This document shows, piece after piece, positions 8,787 through 17,452 of a stretch of DNA of 43,531 nucleotides. The notes below the pieces were generated by a model, which was given only the letters and a program-made list of their open reading frames with translations, was not told where the DNA came from and searched no databases. How positions within the stretch are numbered: the first letter of the stretch is position 1; each line of letters opens with the position of its first letter. The translations under genes were made by a program, and so were the position numbers. Source of the stretch: Deinococcus seoulensis (GTDB lineage Bacteria; Deinococcota; Deinococci; Deinococcales; Deinococcaceae); NCBI RefSeq assembly GCF_014648115.1, contig NZ_BMQM01000030.1, positions 1 through 43,531 of the forward strand. Reading direction: 5' to 3'.

Positions 8787-9836
8787 ATGAATACCTTCCG
8801 TCAGTATTTCGGTTTCGCCACCCTCGTCGCCGTGGTCTGCCTCGTGCTGGCCGCCTGGGACGGGTACGTCCGCGGGGGCAGCACCCTGACCGCGCTGCTG
8901 AACGCCCTCGTGATCGCCGTGCTGCTGGGCGTCCTGGAGATCAGCCTGTCCTTCGACAACGCGGTCGTGAACGCCAGCGTCCTGCGCACCATGAGCGAGA
9001 AGTGGCAGCGCCGCTTCCTCACCTGGGGCATCCTGATCGCCGTGTTCGGCATGCGCTTCATCTTCCCGATCGTGATCGTGGCGCTGACCTCCGGGCTGGG
9101 CATGATCGAGGTCGTCCGCGCGGCCTTCAGTCAGCCCGAGTTCTACGCCGAGCAGCTGGAAAAGGCGCACGTTTCCATCAGCGCCTTCGGCGGCGCGTTC
9201 CTGATGATGGTGTTCCTGAAGTACTTCATGGACCCCGACAAGGAAGAGCACTGGCTCCAGCGGACCGAGGGCGTCCTGGCCCGCATCGGCAAGCTGGACA
9301 CCGTTCAGGCCGTGATCGTGGGCACGCTGCTGCTGATCATCACGCAGTACTTCGTGGCGCCCGAGGAGAAACTCCAGGCCCTGAGCGCCGGGTTCATCGG
9401 CCTGCTGATCTACCTCGTCATGGACGCCATCGGTAACCTGTTCGAGGCGGACAACGTGACCGCCAAGGCCGGTGCCGCGGGCTTCAGCGCCTTCATGTAC
9501 CTGGAAATCCTGGACGCCAGCTTCAGCCTCGACGGCGTGATCGGCGCGTTCGCCCTGACGACCGACATCGTCCTGATCGCCGCCGGTCTGACCATCGGCG
9601 CGATCTTCGTGCGTTCGCTGACCGTCATGATGGTCAAGAAAGGCACCCTGGAAGCCTACCGGTTCCTGGAACACGGCGCGCACTACGGCATCGGCGCGCT
9701 GGCGATCATCATGCTGATCAGCATGAACCGCGACGTGCACATCCCGGAAGTCATCACCGGCCTGATCGGCGCGGGCTTCATCGTGGTGGCCGTGATTGCC
9801 AGCATGCGCGCCAACAAACGCGACCTGCCTGCCTGA
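8787..9836 (+). CDS. DUF475 (TerC-related) integral membrane protein
   Basis: Polytopic membrane protein of 349 residues of the DUF475/TerC superfamily. Predicted membrane helices run from the N-terminus (about 8-25, 32-52, 70-92) through the C-terminal third. TerC-type acidic membrane motifs are seen: EISLSFDNAVVNAS at about 51-64, NLFEADNVTAKAG, and EILDASFSLDGVIGAFA. TerC relatives are implicated in metal ion export and in tellurite-stress complexes at the membrane. Here the protein takes the place that terC holds in classical ter operons. The start is ATG 8787 with AGGAG upstream; the in-frame extension upstream overlaps the hairpin and is not protein-like. The substrate is unproven. Confidence 0.88.
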   Translation: MNTFRQYFGFATLVAVVCLVLAAWDGYVRGGSTLTALLNALVIAVLLGVLEISLSFDNAVVNASVLRTMSEKWQRRFLTWGILIAVFGMRFIFPIVIVALTSGLGMIEVVRAAFSQPEFYAEQLEKAHVSISAFGGAFLMMVFLKYFMDPDKEEHWLQRTEGVLARIGKLDTVQAVIVGTLLLIITQYFVAPEEKLQALSAGFIGLLIYLVMDAIGNLFEADNVTAKAGAAGFSAFMYLEILDASFSLDGVIGAFALTTDIVLIAAGLTIGAIFVRSLTVMMVKKGTLEAYRFLEHGAHYGIGALAIIMLISMNRDVHIPEVITGLIGAGFIVVAVIASMRANKRDLPA

Positions 9837-9851
9837 TCCGACCCACCCGCG

Positions 9852-9884
9852 CGGCCCGGCCTTCCCCAGTGGACGGCCGGGCCG
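9852..9884 (+). terminator. Terminator after the DUF475 gene
   Basis: Perfect 10-bp inverted repeat (9852-9861 with 9875-9884), 13-nt loop, 15 nt after the stop, followed by TTCCCGT. A GC-rich hairpin with a weak T-run is what intrinsic terminators often look like in this GC range. Confidence 0.6.
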
Positions 9885-9921
9885 TTCCCGTGGGCGCCGG
9901 GAGCGGTGGGAGGGCAGGGTC

Positions 9922-9963
9922 TATAGTGGTGGGGCCGCGCCAGGGAGGATTCCCGCGCGGCCC
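9922..9963 (+). promoter_or_regulatory. -10 box and 5' leader hairpin of the 9978 gene
   Basis: TATAGT at 9922-9927 is a good -10 element; no clear -35 is seen. Immediately downstream, 9932-9940 pairs with 9955-9963 (9 bp). The loop contains AGGGAGGAT, a Shine-Dalgarno-like sequence, while the working ribosome site AGAGGTGA lies just after the hairpin before GTG 9978. Confidence 0.45.
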
Positions 9964-9977
9964 AGAAGAGGTGAAGT

Positions 9978-10529
9978 GTGAGCAGCGAGAACGAAACCGG
10001 ACAAGGCCCGGAAGGAAGCACGCAGGTCGGCGCGCAGGCCCCTGAAACCCTGAGCGGCGCCGTGCGCGCCTGGCAGGCCGGGCACCTGACGCAGGAGGGC
10101 GTCGTGGCGCGGTTCACGGCCCTGCGGCGCGATGAGGGCAGCGAGGTGCGCGGCGCGATCGACGAACTGCTGCTGGGCGCCGCCGGCGGTCCGGTGCTGG
10201 GCGCCGCTCACGGGGCACCCGAGACGGCGACCGACGCGTGGCGTGAGGAACTGATGGCCAGCCGCGCCCGCGCCTGGAGTTCCCCGGATCAGGCGGGGTT
10301 GCTGGTCGGGCCGAGCGTGCTGATCCTGACCGACGGTCTGCGCGGCGTGGTCCTGAGCGCCGCCGGGACCCGCGCCCTGACCGGCAGCGTGAGCGGCTCG
10401 CTGATGCTGCTGTGCCAGACGATCGTGCTGGCGCAGGGCGCCCTGGACTCCCGGACGATGGGGGACCTGCGCCAGCAGCGGATCGAGTCGGCGTCCACGT
10501 CCATGTCCGAGATCGAACCTATTTCCTGA
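9978..10529 (+). CDS. Hypothetical protein, 183 residues
   Basis: Not recognised. A soluble protein with no signal peptide or membrane helix. The first 30 residues are Gly/Glu/Ser-rich and probably disordered. The rest has helical segments (AVRAWQAGHLTQEGVVARFTALRR at about 28-51 resembles a small helical repeat) and a hydrophobic stretch GSLMLLCQTIVLAQGA near 140-155. The GTG start follows an AGAGGTGA ribosome site. It stands alone: a terminator precedes it, and another follows before the convergent permease genes. The codon use is that of the host. No function can be assigned. Confidence 0.7.
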   Translation: MSSENETGQGPEGSTQVGAQAPETLSGAVRAWQAGHLTQEGVVARFTALRRDEGSEVRGAIDELLLGAAGGPVLGAAHGAPETATDAWREELMASRARAWSSPDQAGLLVGPSVLILTDGLRGVVLSAAGTRALTGSVSGSLMLLCQTIVLAQGALDSRTMGDLRQQRIESASTSMSEIEPIS

Positions 10530-10571
10530 CCCCGGGCGGGCCGCCCGGCGTGACGGCCCGGTACAGTGGCG

Positions 10572-10606
10572 CGGAGGCGACCAGGGATGAGTCCGGGTCG
10601 CCTCCG
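10572..10606 (+). terminator. Terminator between convergent genes
   Basis: Perfect 11-bp inverted repeat (10572-10582 with 10596-10606), 13-nt loop, followed by TGTCGTTCTCTCT. It lies 43 nt after the stop of the 9978 gene and about 90 nt beyond the end of the converging permease gene. Confidence 0.65.
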
Positions 10607-10652
10607 TGTCGTTCTCTCTGCGCTGTTCTCCCAGCGCCGCTGTCTCTGCGCT

Positions 10653-10691
10653 GTGTGGGTCTCTGCGCCGTGTGGGTCTCTGCGCCGTGTG
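10653..10691. repeat. 17-bp tandem repeat
   Basis: Two exact copies of a 17-bp unit (GTGTGGGTCTCTGCGCC at 10653-10669 and 10670-10686) plus a partial third copy. A diverged GTCTCTGCG copy lies just before. It is in the gap between the ends of two convergent genes and touches no coding sequence. Confidence 0.75.
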
Positions 10692-10696
10692 TCCGG

Positions 10697-11175
<479 letters not shown>

Positions 11176-11179
<4 letters not shown>

Positions 11180-11751
11180 TGGACGGCCCTCATCAGGACG
11201 GGCAGCAGCAGGTTCGCGCTGAGGATGCCGCCCGCGAAGAACGAGACGGTGGCGATCAGGCTGGGGGCCTGCAGGGTGCTGAGGCCGGTGATGGCGTGAC
11301 CGCTGGTGCAGCCGCCCCCGTAGCGGGTGCCGAAGCCCACCAGCAGGCCCGACAGGCCCAGCAGCAACCACACGCCCGGGTTCGACAGGTCGGTCAGTGC
11401 GGCCGGGAGCAGGCCGGGTTGCACCTGAACGCCCAGCGCCTGCACGGACGCGGTGCCCGCCGCGCTGAGGCGGGTGGGTTCGGGATTGGCGAGCAGCAGT
11501 CCGGCCAGCGTGCCGCCCAGGATCAGTCCGGCGGCGAAGGTCAGGTTCCAGCGTTCGGCGCGCCAGTCGTAGCGGAAGAAGCCGGGTTTGGCCGCGTCGG
11601 GCAGCAGGATGGCGCAGGCGTGGCGCAGGTTCGAGGAGATCCCGAAGGAGCGGTTGCCGAGCCACAGCAGCAGTGGCACGGTCAGGCCGATCAGGGGGCC
11701 GCCCACGTACCAGGGCCAGGGGGAGCGCAGCAGGTCGAGCAGGTCAGTCAT
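11176..11751 (-). CDS. YeeE/YedE-family sulfur permease, first half
   Basis: Membrane protein of 191 residues, the partner of the 10697-11179 product. Helices are visible near 16-31 ([17 protein letters not shown]), 70-87, 125-143 and 168-188. The signature [18 protein letters not shown] with its cysteine is the YeeE/YedE sulfur-relay motif. The start is ATG 11751. An in-frame extension up to 11976 would run through the promoter and operator region and is rejected. Expression is expected from the promoter at 11821-11849, whose spacer holds a CsoR/CstR-type palindrome, so the permease is probably induced by persulfide or a related sulfur stress together with the cstB operon. Confidence 0.86.
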
Positions 11752-11820
11752 GGGTGTGTGGAACCTCGGGGAAGGGGGGGAAGCGGGGGGGGCGGGTGCG
11801 GGTTGCCGCACAGGCTTCCG

Positions 11821-11866
11821 AAGGTAAACCCCCCGGGGGTACCCTGTCAAATACCCCTGGGGGGTA
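11821..11866 (-). promoter_or_regulatory. Promoter with CsoR/CstR-type operators for the permease pair
   Basis: On the minus strand TTGACA (11844-11849) and TTACCT (11821-11826) are 17 bp apart. The spacer is a GC palindrome, GGGTACCCCCGGGGGGT. A second palindrome of the form ATACCCC-N3-GGGGTA lies just upstream (11850-11866). These match the TACCCC...GGGGTA operators of CsoR/CstR repressors. The same arrangement, including the TTTACCTTCGG that follows, is found ahead of the cstB-like gene. Confidence 0.7.
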
Positions 11867-12040
11867 GGTAAAGGGCGCATGAAGGGGCCCGCCACCCACC
11901 CGGACCCACCCCGGACACCCACGCAGCCGACACGGACGGCCGCCACCAGTCCACCCCGCGGGCCGAATCTGATCACTTAACGTCATACTTCATGAAAGTC
12001 TGGCACATCTCACGCGGCCCACAGCGTTCAGACTGGGGGA

Positions 12041-12316
12041 GTGAGTTCCCCCCAGTCCCCCCTGACCTGTGAAGACGCCCTGCGCGGCCTGATTGGCGGT
12101 CAGGGCGACCTGCGCGCCTGCCTGAGCGCACTGCTGCCCACCCTGTACGCCCTGGCGCAGCGCCACGCCCTCCCGAACGTCGAGGACGCCGTGGGGTACG
12201 CCATGCAGGACATCCGCGACCACTGCCACTGCTGGCCCCGCACCGGCCTGCCCGCCCGCACCTGGGTGCTGGGCCTCGCGCAGCGCCGGTTCCAGCAGGC
12301 CCGGCTCGCCGCCTGA
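12041..12316 (+). CDS. Possible stand-alone sigma-70 region 2-like protein
   Basis: Small protein of 91 residues. The segment ALLPTLYALAQRHALPNVEDAVGYAMQDI and the later ARTWVLGLAQRRFQQARL resemble region 2 of ECF sigma factors (xLYxLAxRxL...EDAxxxVQDxF...WLxxIARNR). There is no region 4, so it could not read a -35 box. It may be a sigma fragment, an adaptor or a diverged regulator. The GTG at 12041 lies in the loop of a 10-bp stem (12031-12040 with 12047-12057), with CAGACT 6 nt upstream as a possible leaderless -10. The real start is therefore uncertain. A 50-bp repeat follows 44 nt after the stop. Confidence 0.5.
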   Translation: MSSPQSPLTCEDALRGLIGGQGDLRACLSALLPTLYALAQRHALPNVEDAVGYAMQDIRDHCHCWPRTGLPARTWVLGLAQRRFQQARLAA

Positions 12317-12360
12317 ACCACCCGTCCGCCGGACCACTGCCCGGTCAGCTCACGGCACAT

Positions 12361-12416
12361 TCATATGGATTCCGATTGAACGGTCTTTTCAGCCTATTCG
12401 ACCGGAGTCCGTATCA
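12361..12416 (-). repeat. MITE-like repeat, 50-bp internally deleted copy
   Basis: Element 12364-12413 flanked by TCA (12361-12363 and 12414-12416). Both ends match the family termini (TATGGATTCCG and CGGAGTCCGTA). Only hairpin A of the full element remains between them, so the whole 50-bp unit folds as one long stem-loop. It looks like a solo derivative produced by internal deletion. Confidence 0.8.
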
Positions 12417-12461
12417 GCTCACGGCGGGGGCGGACCATGGCGGGGGCGGACCACGGCGTGG

Positions 12462-13034
12462 TCAGGCGGACGCCTGCATGTCGCCCATGTCCTCGGTCAC
12501 GTCGTCCCAGCCGAGGCTGACGCTGCGCAGTTGCGTGAACTCCAGTGCCTGCATGGCGGCGCGTAGTTGCGCGGTCCACGCGGCGACCTTCTGCTGTTCC
12601 TCGTGCGCGGTGGGCGTGGCTGGTGCGCGCCACAGGCGCAGCTTGCGGGTGGGGCGCTGCCGGGCGCGGTGCAGGTCGTCGAGCGCCCCGGCCAGCCCCC
12701 AGGTGGCGGTGCTGACCGGAGTCTCCGCGCCGTGCTGAAGTTCGTGCGCGCGGCCCGAGTCGGTCAGCATCTGAAGGTTGGTGGGGTCCGCGCCCAGCGG
12801 GGAGGCGCAGCGGGTGTGCAGGTGCTGCGTGTGCCCCAGTTCGGTGTGCAGGCCGATACTGGAACTGGGCCGCAGCAGCCGCTCGCCGCGGATGGCGAGC
12901 AGTTCGGTGGGGTTCCCGTCAAGGCCGATGATCCGCAGCCAGGAGCCTTCGCTGCGGCGCGCGTGAATGACGGTGATCGCCTGCGCGGCCCGGTACATGA
13001 CGTCATCACTGACCAGCAGTTGCTCGAGGTACAT
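12462..13034 (-). CDS. Hypothetical protein, 190 residues
   Basis: Not recognised. A soluble protein with a mixed fold. The N-terminal 70 residues read like a small sensory or OB-type domain (MYLEQLLVSDDVMYRAAQAITVIHARR, WLRIIGLDGNPTELLAIRGERLL). The C-terminal half is charged and helical (RKLRLWRAPATPTAHEEQQKVAAW and AQLRAAMQALEFTQLRSVSLGWDDV). No signal peptide, no membrane segment and no metal motif are seen. It is transcribed alone, convergent with the sigma-like gene and the 50-bp repeat. The start ATG at 13034 is the first in the frame. Host-like codon use supports a real gene. Confidence 0.65.
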   Translation of the reverse strand: MYLEQLLVSDDVMYRAAQAITVIHARRSEGSWLRIIGLDGNPTELLAIRGERLLRPSSSIGLHTELGHTQHLHTRCASPLGADPTNLQMLTDSGRAHELQHGAETPVSTATWGLAGALDDLHRARQRPTRKLRLWRAPATPTAHEEQQKVAAWTAQLRAAMQALEFTQLRSVSLGWDDVTEDMGDMQASA

Positions 13035-13097
13035 ACCTCACGCTAACGGGCGGACTAGCACAAACCTCTTATCGGCGTGTCCTTAAGTGCCTGTGGG

Positions 13098-14030
13098 CTA
13101 CCGCGCGGCGCCTTCCGGGGGCGGGTCGGGGGCCAGCGCGGCGGGCAGGCGTGACAGGAAGGCGCGCCGCTCCGGGCTGAGCGTCCCGGCGGGCGGGGTG
13201 ATCAGCAGCAGCGGCACCGACACCTGCGGCGCTTCCAGGCCCAGGGCGCGCAGCGCGCCGCTCTGCGCGGCCCGGTGCACGAAGCCGCGCGTGAGAATCG
13301 CGACGCCCTGGGCGTCCAGGAGGGCCTCGTGCACGGCGAACAGGCTGCCGAGTTCCAGTTCGCTGTCCGGGACCACGCCCGCCAGGGCCAGCAGGCGCTG
13401 CGCGTGGCGGCGCACACCGGAACCGGGGGAGGGCCACAGGAACGTCTCGCGTTCGAGGCTGTGCGGCGCGACGTACCCGAGCGGGGCGAGCGGGTGGCCG
13501 GGGTGCACGCACAGGATCAGGGTGTCCTCGCCGATCACGCGGGATTCCAGGGGGGCCGGTACGGTCAGGCCGGTATCGACGACGATGGCGGCGTCGAGTT
13601 GCCCGGCGCGGACCTGTTCGGTCAGGTTGGCGGACAGGCCGCTGATGACCCGCACGGCCCGCTGCGGCGCGCCGGGGCCGAGGCCGCTGCGGGCGAGCCG
13701 GGCGGCCGCGCCGGCCAGGGCGTGCGAGAGGCCCAGCCGGACGGTGCGGGCGGGCACGCCGCCGAGCCGGGCGACGGTCTCGGCGGCGCGGGCGGCGTGA
13801 CTGGCGACGGCCTGCGCGTGCGGCAGGAGTTCCAGTCCGGCGGCGGTCAGGGTCACGCCGTGCGAGTGCCGGTCGTAGAGGGCCTGCCCGGTCTGCCGTT
13901 GCAGCAGTTTCAGCTGCGCGCTGACCGACGACTGGCTGAGGTTGAGGTGCCGCGCGGCGTCGGTGACGCTCCCGAGCTGCGCGACGACGCTGAAGGTGAT
14001 CAGGTGGTCCGGCGAGAGGCGCATGCCCAC
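13098..14030 (-). CDS. LysR-family transcriptional regulator
   Basis: LysR-type regulator of 310 residues. The N-terminal winged helix-turn-helix covers residues 6-65 ([36 protein letters not shown], with the recognition helix at [11 protein letters not shown]). The effector-binding domain follows from about 95 ([50 protein letters not shown]). It is divergently transcribed from the cstB-like operon with 120 bp between starts, the classic position for a LysR regulator of that operon or of itself. The intergenic region also holds the CsoR/CstR-like operator, so two regulators may meet there. The effector is unknown; a CysB-like sulfur signal would fit the context. A second ATG two codons downstream is also possible. 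Confidence 0.92.
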   Translation of the reverse strand: MGMRLSPDHLITFSVVAQLGSVTDAARHLNLSQSSVSAQLKLLQRQTGQALYDRHSHGVTLTAAGLELLPHAQAVASHAARAAETVARLGGVPARTVRLGLSHALAGAAARLARSGLGPGAPQRAVRVISGLSANLTEQVRAGQLDAAIVVDTGLTVPAPLESRVIGEDTLILCVHPGHPLAPLGYVAPHSLERETFLWPSPGSGVRRHAQRLLALAGVVPDSELELGSLFAVHEALLDAQGVAILTRGFVHRAAQSGALRALGLEAPQVSVPLLLITPPAGTLSPERRAFLSRLPAALAPDPPPEGAAR

Positions 14031-14097
14031 AGCCTACCTCTGAATTCGCCTCTGGCGATTGCTTGTATCAGGAATATCGATATCAGGCCCGGACATC

Positions 14098-14137
14098 TTG
14101 TCTGGATACCCCCCAGGGGTTTACCTTCGGGGTACCC
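14098..14137 (+). promoter_or_regulatory. Promoter with CsoR/CstR-type operator for the cstB operon
   Basis: TTGTCT (14098-14103) and TTACCT (14121-14126) are 17 bp apart. The spacer carries ATACCCC-CCA-GGGGT, a CsoR/CstR-type palindrome. A second palindrome, GGGTACCC (14130-14137), covers the likely start of transcription. The layout and the downstream TTTACCTTCGG match the permease promoter near 11.8 kb. Confidence 0.7.
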
Positions 14138-14150
14138 AAGGAGGGACCCC

Positions 14151-15569
<1,419 letters not shown>

Positions 15570-15615
15570 TCCCGACCTTCCCGGCCTTTCCCGTGACGCA
15601 CGGGCGGAGTGACCC

Positions 15616-15960
15616 ATGTTCAAGTTCATCAGGAAACTGCTGTCCGGCGCGGCCGGTCCGGAATCCGTCTCACCCGCCGAGGCGCAGGCCCTGATCAGGC
15701 AGGGCGCCGTGCTGCTGGACGTCCGCTCGGCCGGGGAACGCCGCGCCGCGCACATCCCGGGCAGCCTGCACATCCCGCTCGATCAACTGCCGGGCCGCCT
15801 GTCGAACCTGCCCGCCGGGAAGACCGTGGTGTGCCAGTGCGCCAGCGGCAACCGCAGCGCCCAGGCGGCGCGCCTCCTCGCGGACGCCGGGATCGACAGC
15901 CGCAACCTGCGCGGCGGGATCGGCGCGTGGCGGGCCGCCGGACTGCCCGTCCGCACCTGA
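15616..15960 (+). CDS. Single-domain rhodanese
   Basis: Small sulfurtransferase of 114 residues. After a basic N-terminus ([14 protein letters not shown]) comes one rhodanese domain: [26 protein letters not shown], then the catalytic loop [14 protein letters not shown] with the persulfide-carrying cysteine near residue 77, then [19 protein letters not shown] pair puts another cysteine two residues before the catalytic one. It lies 46 nt after the cstB-like gene with a GGAG ribosome site and is surely in that operon. It could pass sulfane sulfur to or from the CstB-like enzyme. The N-terminal basic helix could touch the membrane, but no clear signal peptide is seen. Confidence 0.9.
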   Translation: MFKFIRKLLSGAAGPESVSPAEAQALIRQGAVLLDVRSAGERRAAHIPGSLHIPLDQLPGRLSNLPAGKTVVCQCASGNRSAQAARLLADAGIDSRNLRGGIGAWRAAGLPVRT

Positions 15961-16007
15961 AGTCACCCGCCAACCCGCCCCCCCCGCCCCTGTTCAGGAG
16001 ACCCCCA

Positions 16008-16337
16008 ATGACCGACCACGGACTGACCTACCAGGACCTCTACACCGCCGAACTGGAACCCGCCCTGCGGCGCGGCGCGCAGCTGATCGACGTGCGCGAA
16101 CCCGACGAGTACGTGCAGGGCCACATTCCCGGCGCGCTGAACCTGCCCCTGAGTGAACTGAGCGCCCGGCACGCCGAGATCAGCGGCCCGGCCGTGATCG
16201 TGTGCCTGAGCGGGGGCCGCAGCGCGCAGGCCGCGTCGTTCCTGGCCGCGCAGGGCCGCGACGTTCACAACCTGGTGGGCGGCACCGCCGGCTGGATGCG
16301 CGAGGGCCGTCCCCTGACCAGCGGCCCGCACCCGTGA
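16008..16337 (+). CDS. Single-domain rhodanese
   Basis: Sulfurtransferase of 109 residues, a second single-domain rhodanese in the operon. It has the conserved [26 protein letters not shown] and the active loop [18 protein letters not shown] with the catalytic cysteine near residue 66. It ends in [22 protein letters not shown] ribosome site precedes ATG. It differs from the neighbouring rhodanese in its loop (CLSGGR against CASGNR), so the two may prefer different sulfur donors or acceptors. The order dioxygenase, rhodanese, rhodanese, exporter suggests a chain from persulfide to sulfite to export. Confidence 0.9.
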   Translation: MTDHGLTYQDLYTAELEPALRRGAQLIDVREPDEYVQGHIPGALNLPLSELSARHAEISGPAVIVCLSGGRSAQAASFLAAQGRDVHNLVGGTAGWMREGRPLTSGPHP

Positions 16338-16371
16338 ACGCCCGCCCCACCCGCCCGCTGCGGGCGCCCGC

Positions 16372-17199
16372 ATGAGCATGGCCCTGATCGGCGCGGTTCT
16401 GATCGGCCTGTCGCTGGGCCTGCTCGGCTCGGGCGGCAGCATCCTGACCGTGCCCGTCCTGGTGTACCTCGCGGGTGAACCCGAGAAGCTGGCCGTCACG
16501 GAGAGCCTCGCCATCGTGGGCCTGATCAGCCTGTTCAGCGCCGTGCCGTACGCGCTGCGCCGCGCCATCGACGTGCGCCGCGTGCTGCTGTTCGGCCTGC
16601 CCGGCATGCTCGGCACGGCCCTGGGTACCGCCCTGAGCGCCCACCTGAGCGGCGCGGCGCAACTCACGCTGTTCGCCGCCGTGATGCTGCTCTCGGCCAC
16701 GCTGATGTTCCGCCCGCCCCCCACCCGCACGGACCAACCCTCCGGGGGCCAGTCTTCCGGGGAACAGCCTTCCGGTGAGCAGTCCCCGCTGATGACGGCC
16801 GCGCAGGGCCTGGGCGTGGGCGTCCTGACCGGCGTGGTCGGCGTGGGCGGCGGGTTCCTGATCATCCCGGCGCTGGTGCTGCTGGGCGGCCTGCCCATGA
16901 ACCTCGCGGTGGGCACCAGTCTGGTCATCATCACCATGAACAGCGCCACCGGGTTCGCGCGGCACCTCAGCCTGCCCGGCACGGCCGAGCAACTGCACTG
17001 GCCGCTGATCCTGACCTTCGGCCTGATCGGCGTGGGCGGCAGCCTGCTCGGCTCACGCCTGAACGGCCGGGTGTCGAACGTCGCCCTGCGGCGCGGCTTC
17101 GCGGCCTTCCTGGTCGTCATGGGCAGTTACGTGCTGGCCACCAACGCCCCCCGCGTCCTGCACCCCGCGCCCCCGCAGGCCGCCGTACTGGGCCGCTGA
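16372..17199 (+). CDS. TauE/SafE (TSUP) family sulfite/sulfur exporter
   Basis: Membrane protein of 275 residues with two four-helix halves typical of the TSUP family. The first half starts at [30 protein letters not shown], the second at [28 protein letters not shown]; both have the glycine-rich loop of the family. The halves are joined by a 20-residue Ser/Gly/Gln linker built from short repeats ([14 protein letters not shown]). TSUP proteins export sulfite, sulfoacetate or take up thiosulfate. Its place at the end of the cstB operon suggests export of sulfite formed by the dioxygenase. The start is ATG 16372; an ATG two codons later is an alternative. Confidence 0.88.
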   Translation: MSMALIGAVLIGLSLGLLGSGGSILTVPVLVYLAGEPEKLAVTESLAIVGLISLFSAVPYALRRAIDVRRVLLFGLPGMLGTALGTALSAHLSGAAQLTLFAAVMLLSATLMFRPPPTRTDQPSGGQSSGEQPSGEQSPLMTAAQGLGVGVLTGVVGVGGGFLIIPALVLLGGLPMNLAVGTSLVIITMNSATGFARHLSLPGTAEQLHWPLILTFGLIGVGGSLLGSRLNGRVSNVALRRGFAAFLVVMGSYVLATNAPRVLHPAPPQAAVLGR

Positions 17200-17245
17200 G
17201 TGCTGGGCCGCTGAAACAGCCCGCAGGACGGCCCCTGCACGCGAT

Positions 17246-17272
17246 CCCTCTCCAGCCCCAGCCCGGAGAGGG
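17246..17272 (+). terminator. Likely terminator of the cstB operon
   Basis: Perfect 8-bp inverted repeat (17246-17253 with 17265-17272), 11-nt loop, followed by TATTT. It is 47 nt after the TSUP gene stop. Confidence 0.5.
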
Positions 17273-17452
17273 GTATTTGCCGTCCCGCACGCCCAGATGC
17301 CCAGCCGGATGCCCAGCCGGACGCAGCGCCGGGTGCGGCGCGGGTGGGTGTGGCATACTCCGGCCACAGATCATCCGGGAACATTCGACGAACCGCAGGG
17401 TTCGCGGCCCGCCTCACGGCTGGGCGCGGCCCTGCCGGGCCGGGAGGGGCAC

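Noticed and set aside
11978..12000. Possible radiation/desiccation response motif (TTAACGTCATACTTCATGAAAG)
   Set aside because: Only loosely palindromic (TTCATGAA core), does not fit the 17-bp RDRM layout, and the adjacent gene is not a known member of that regulon.
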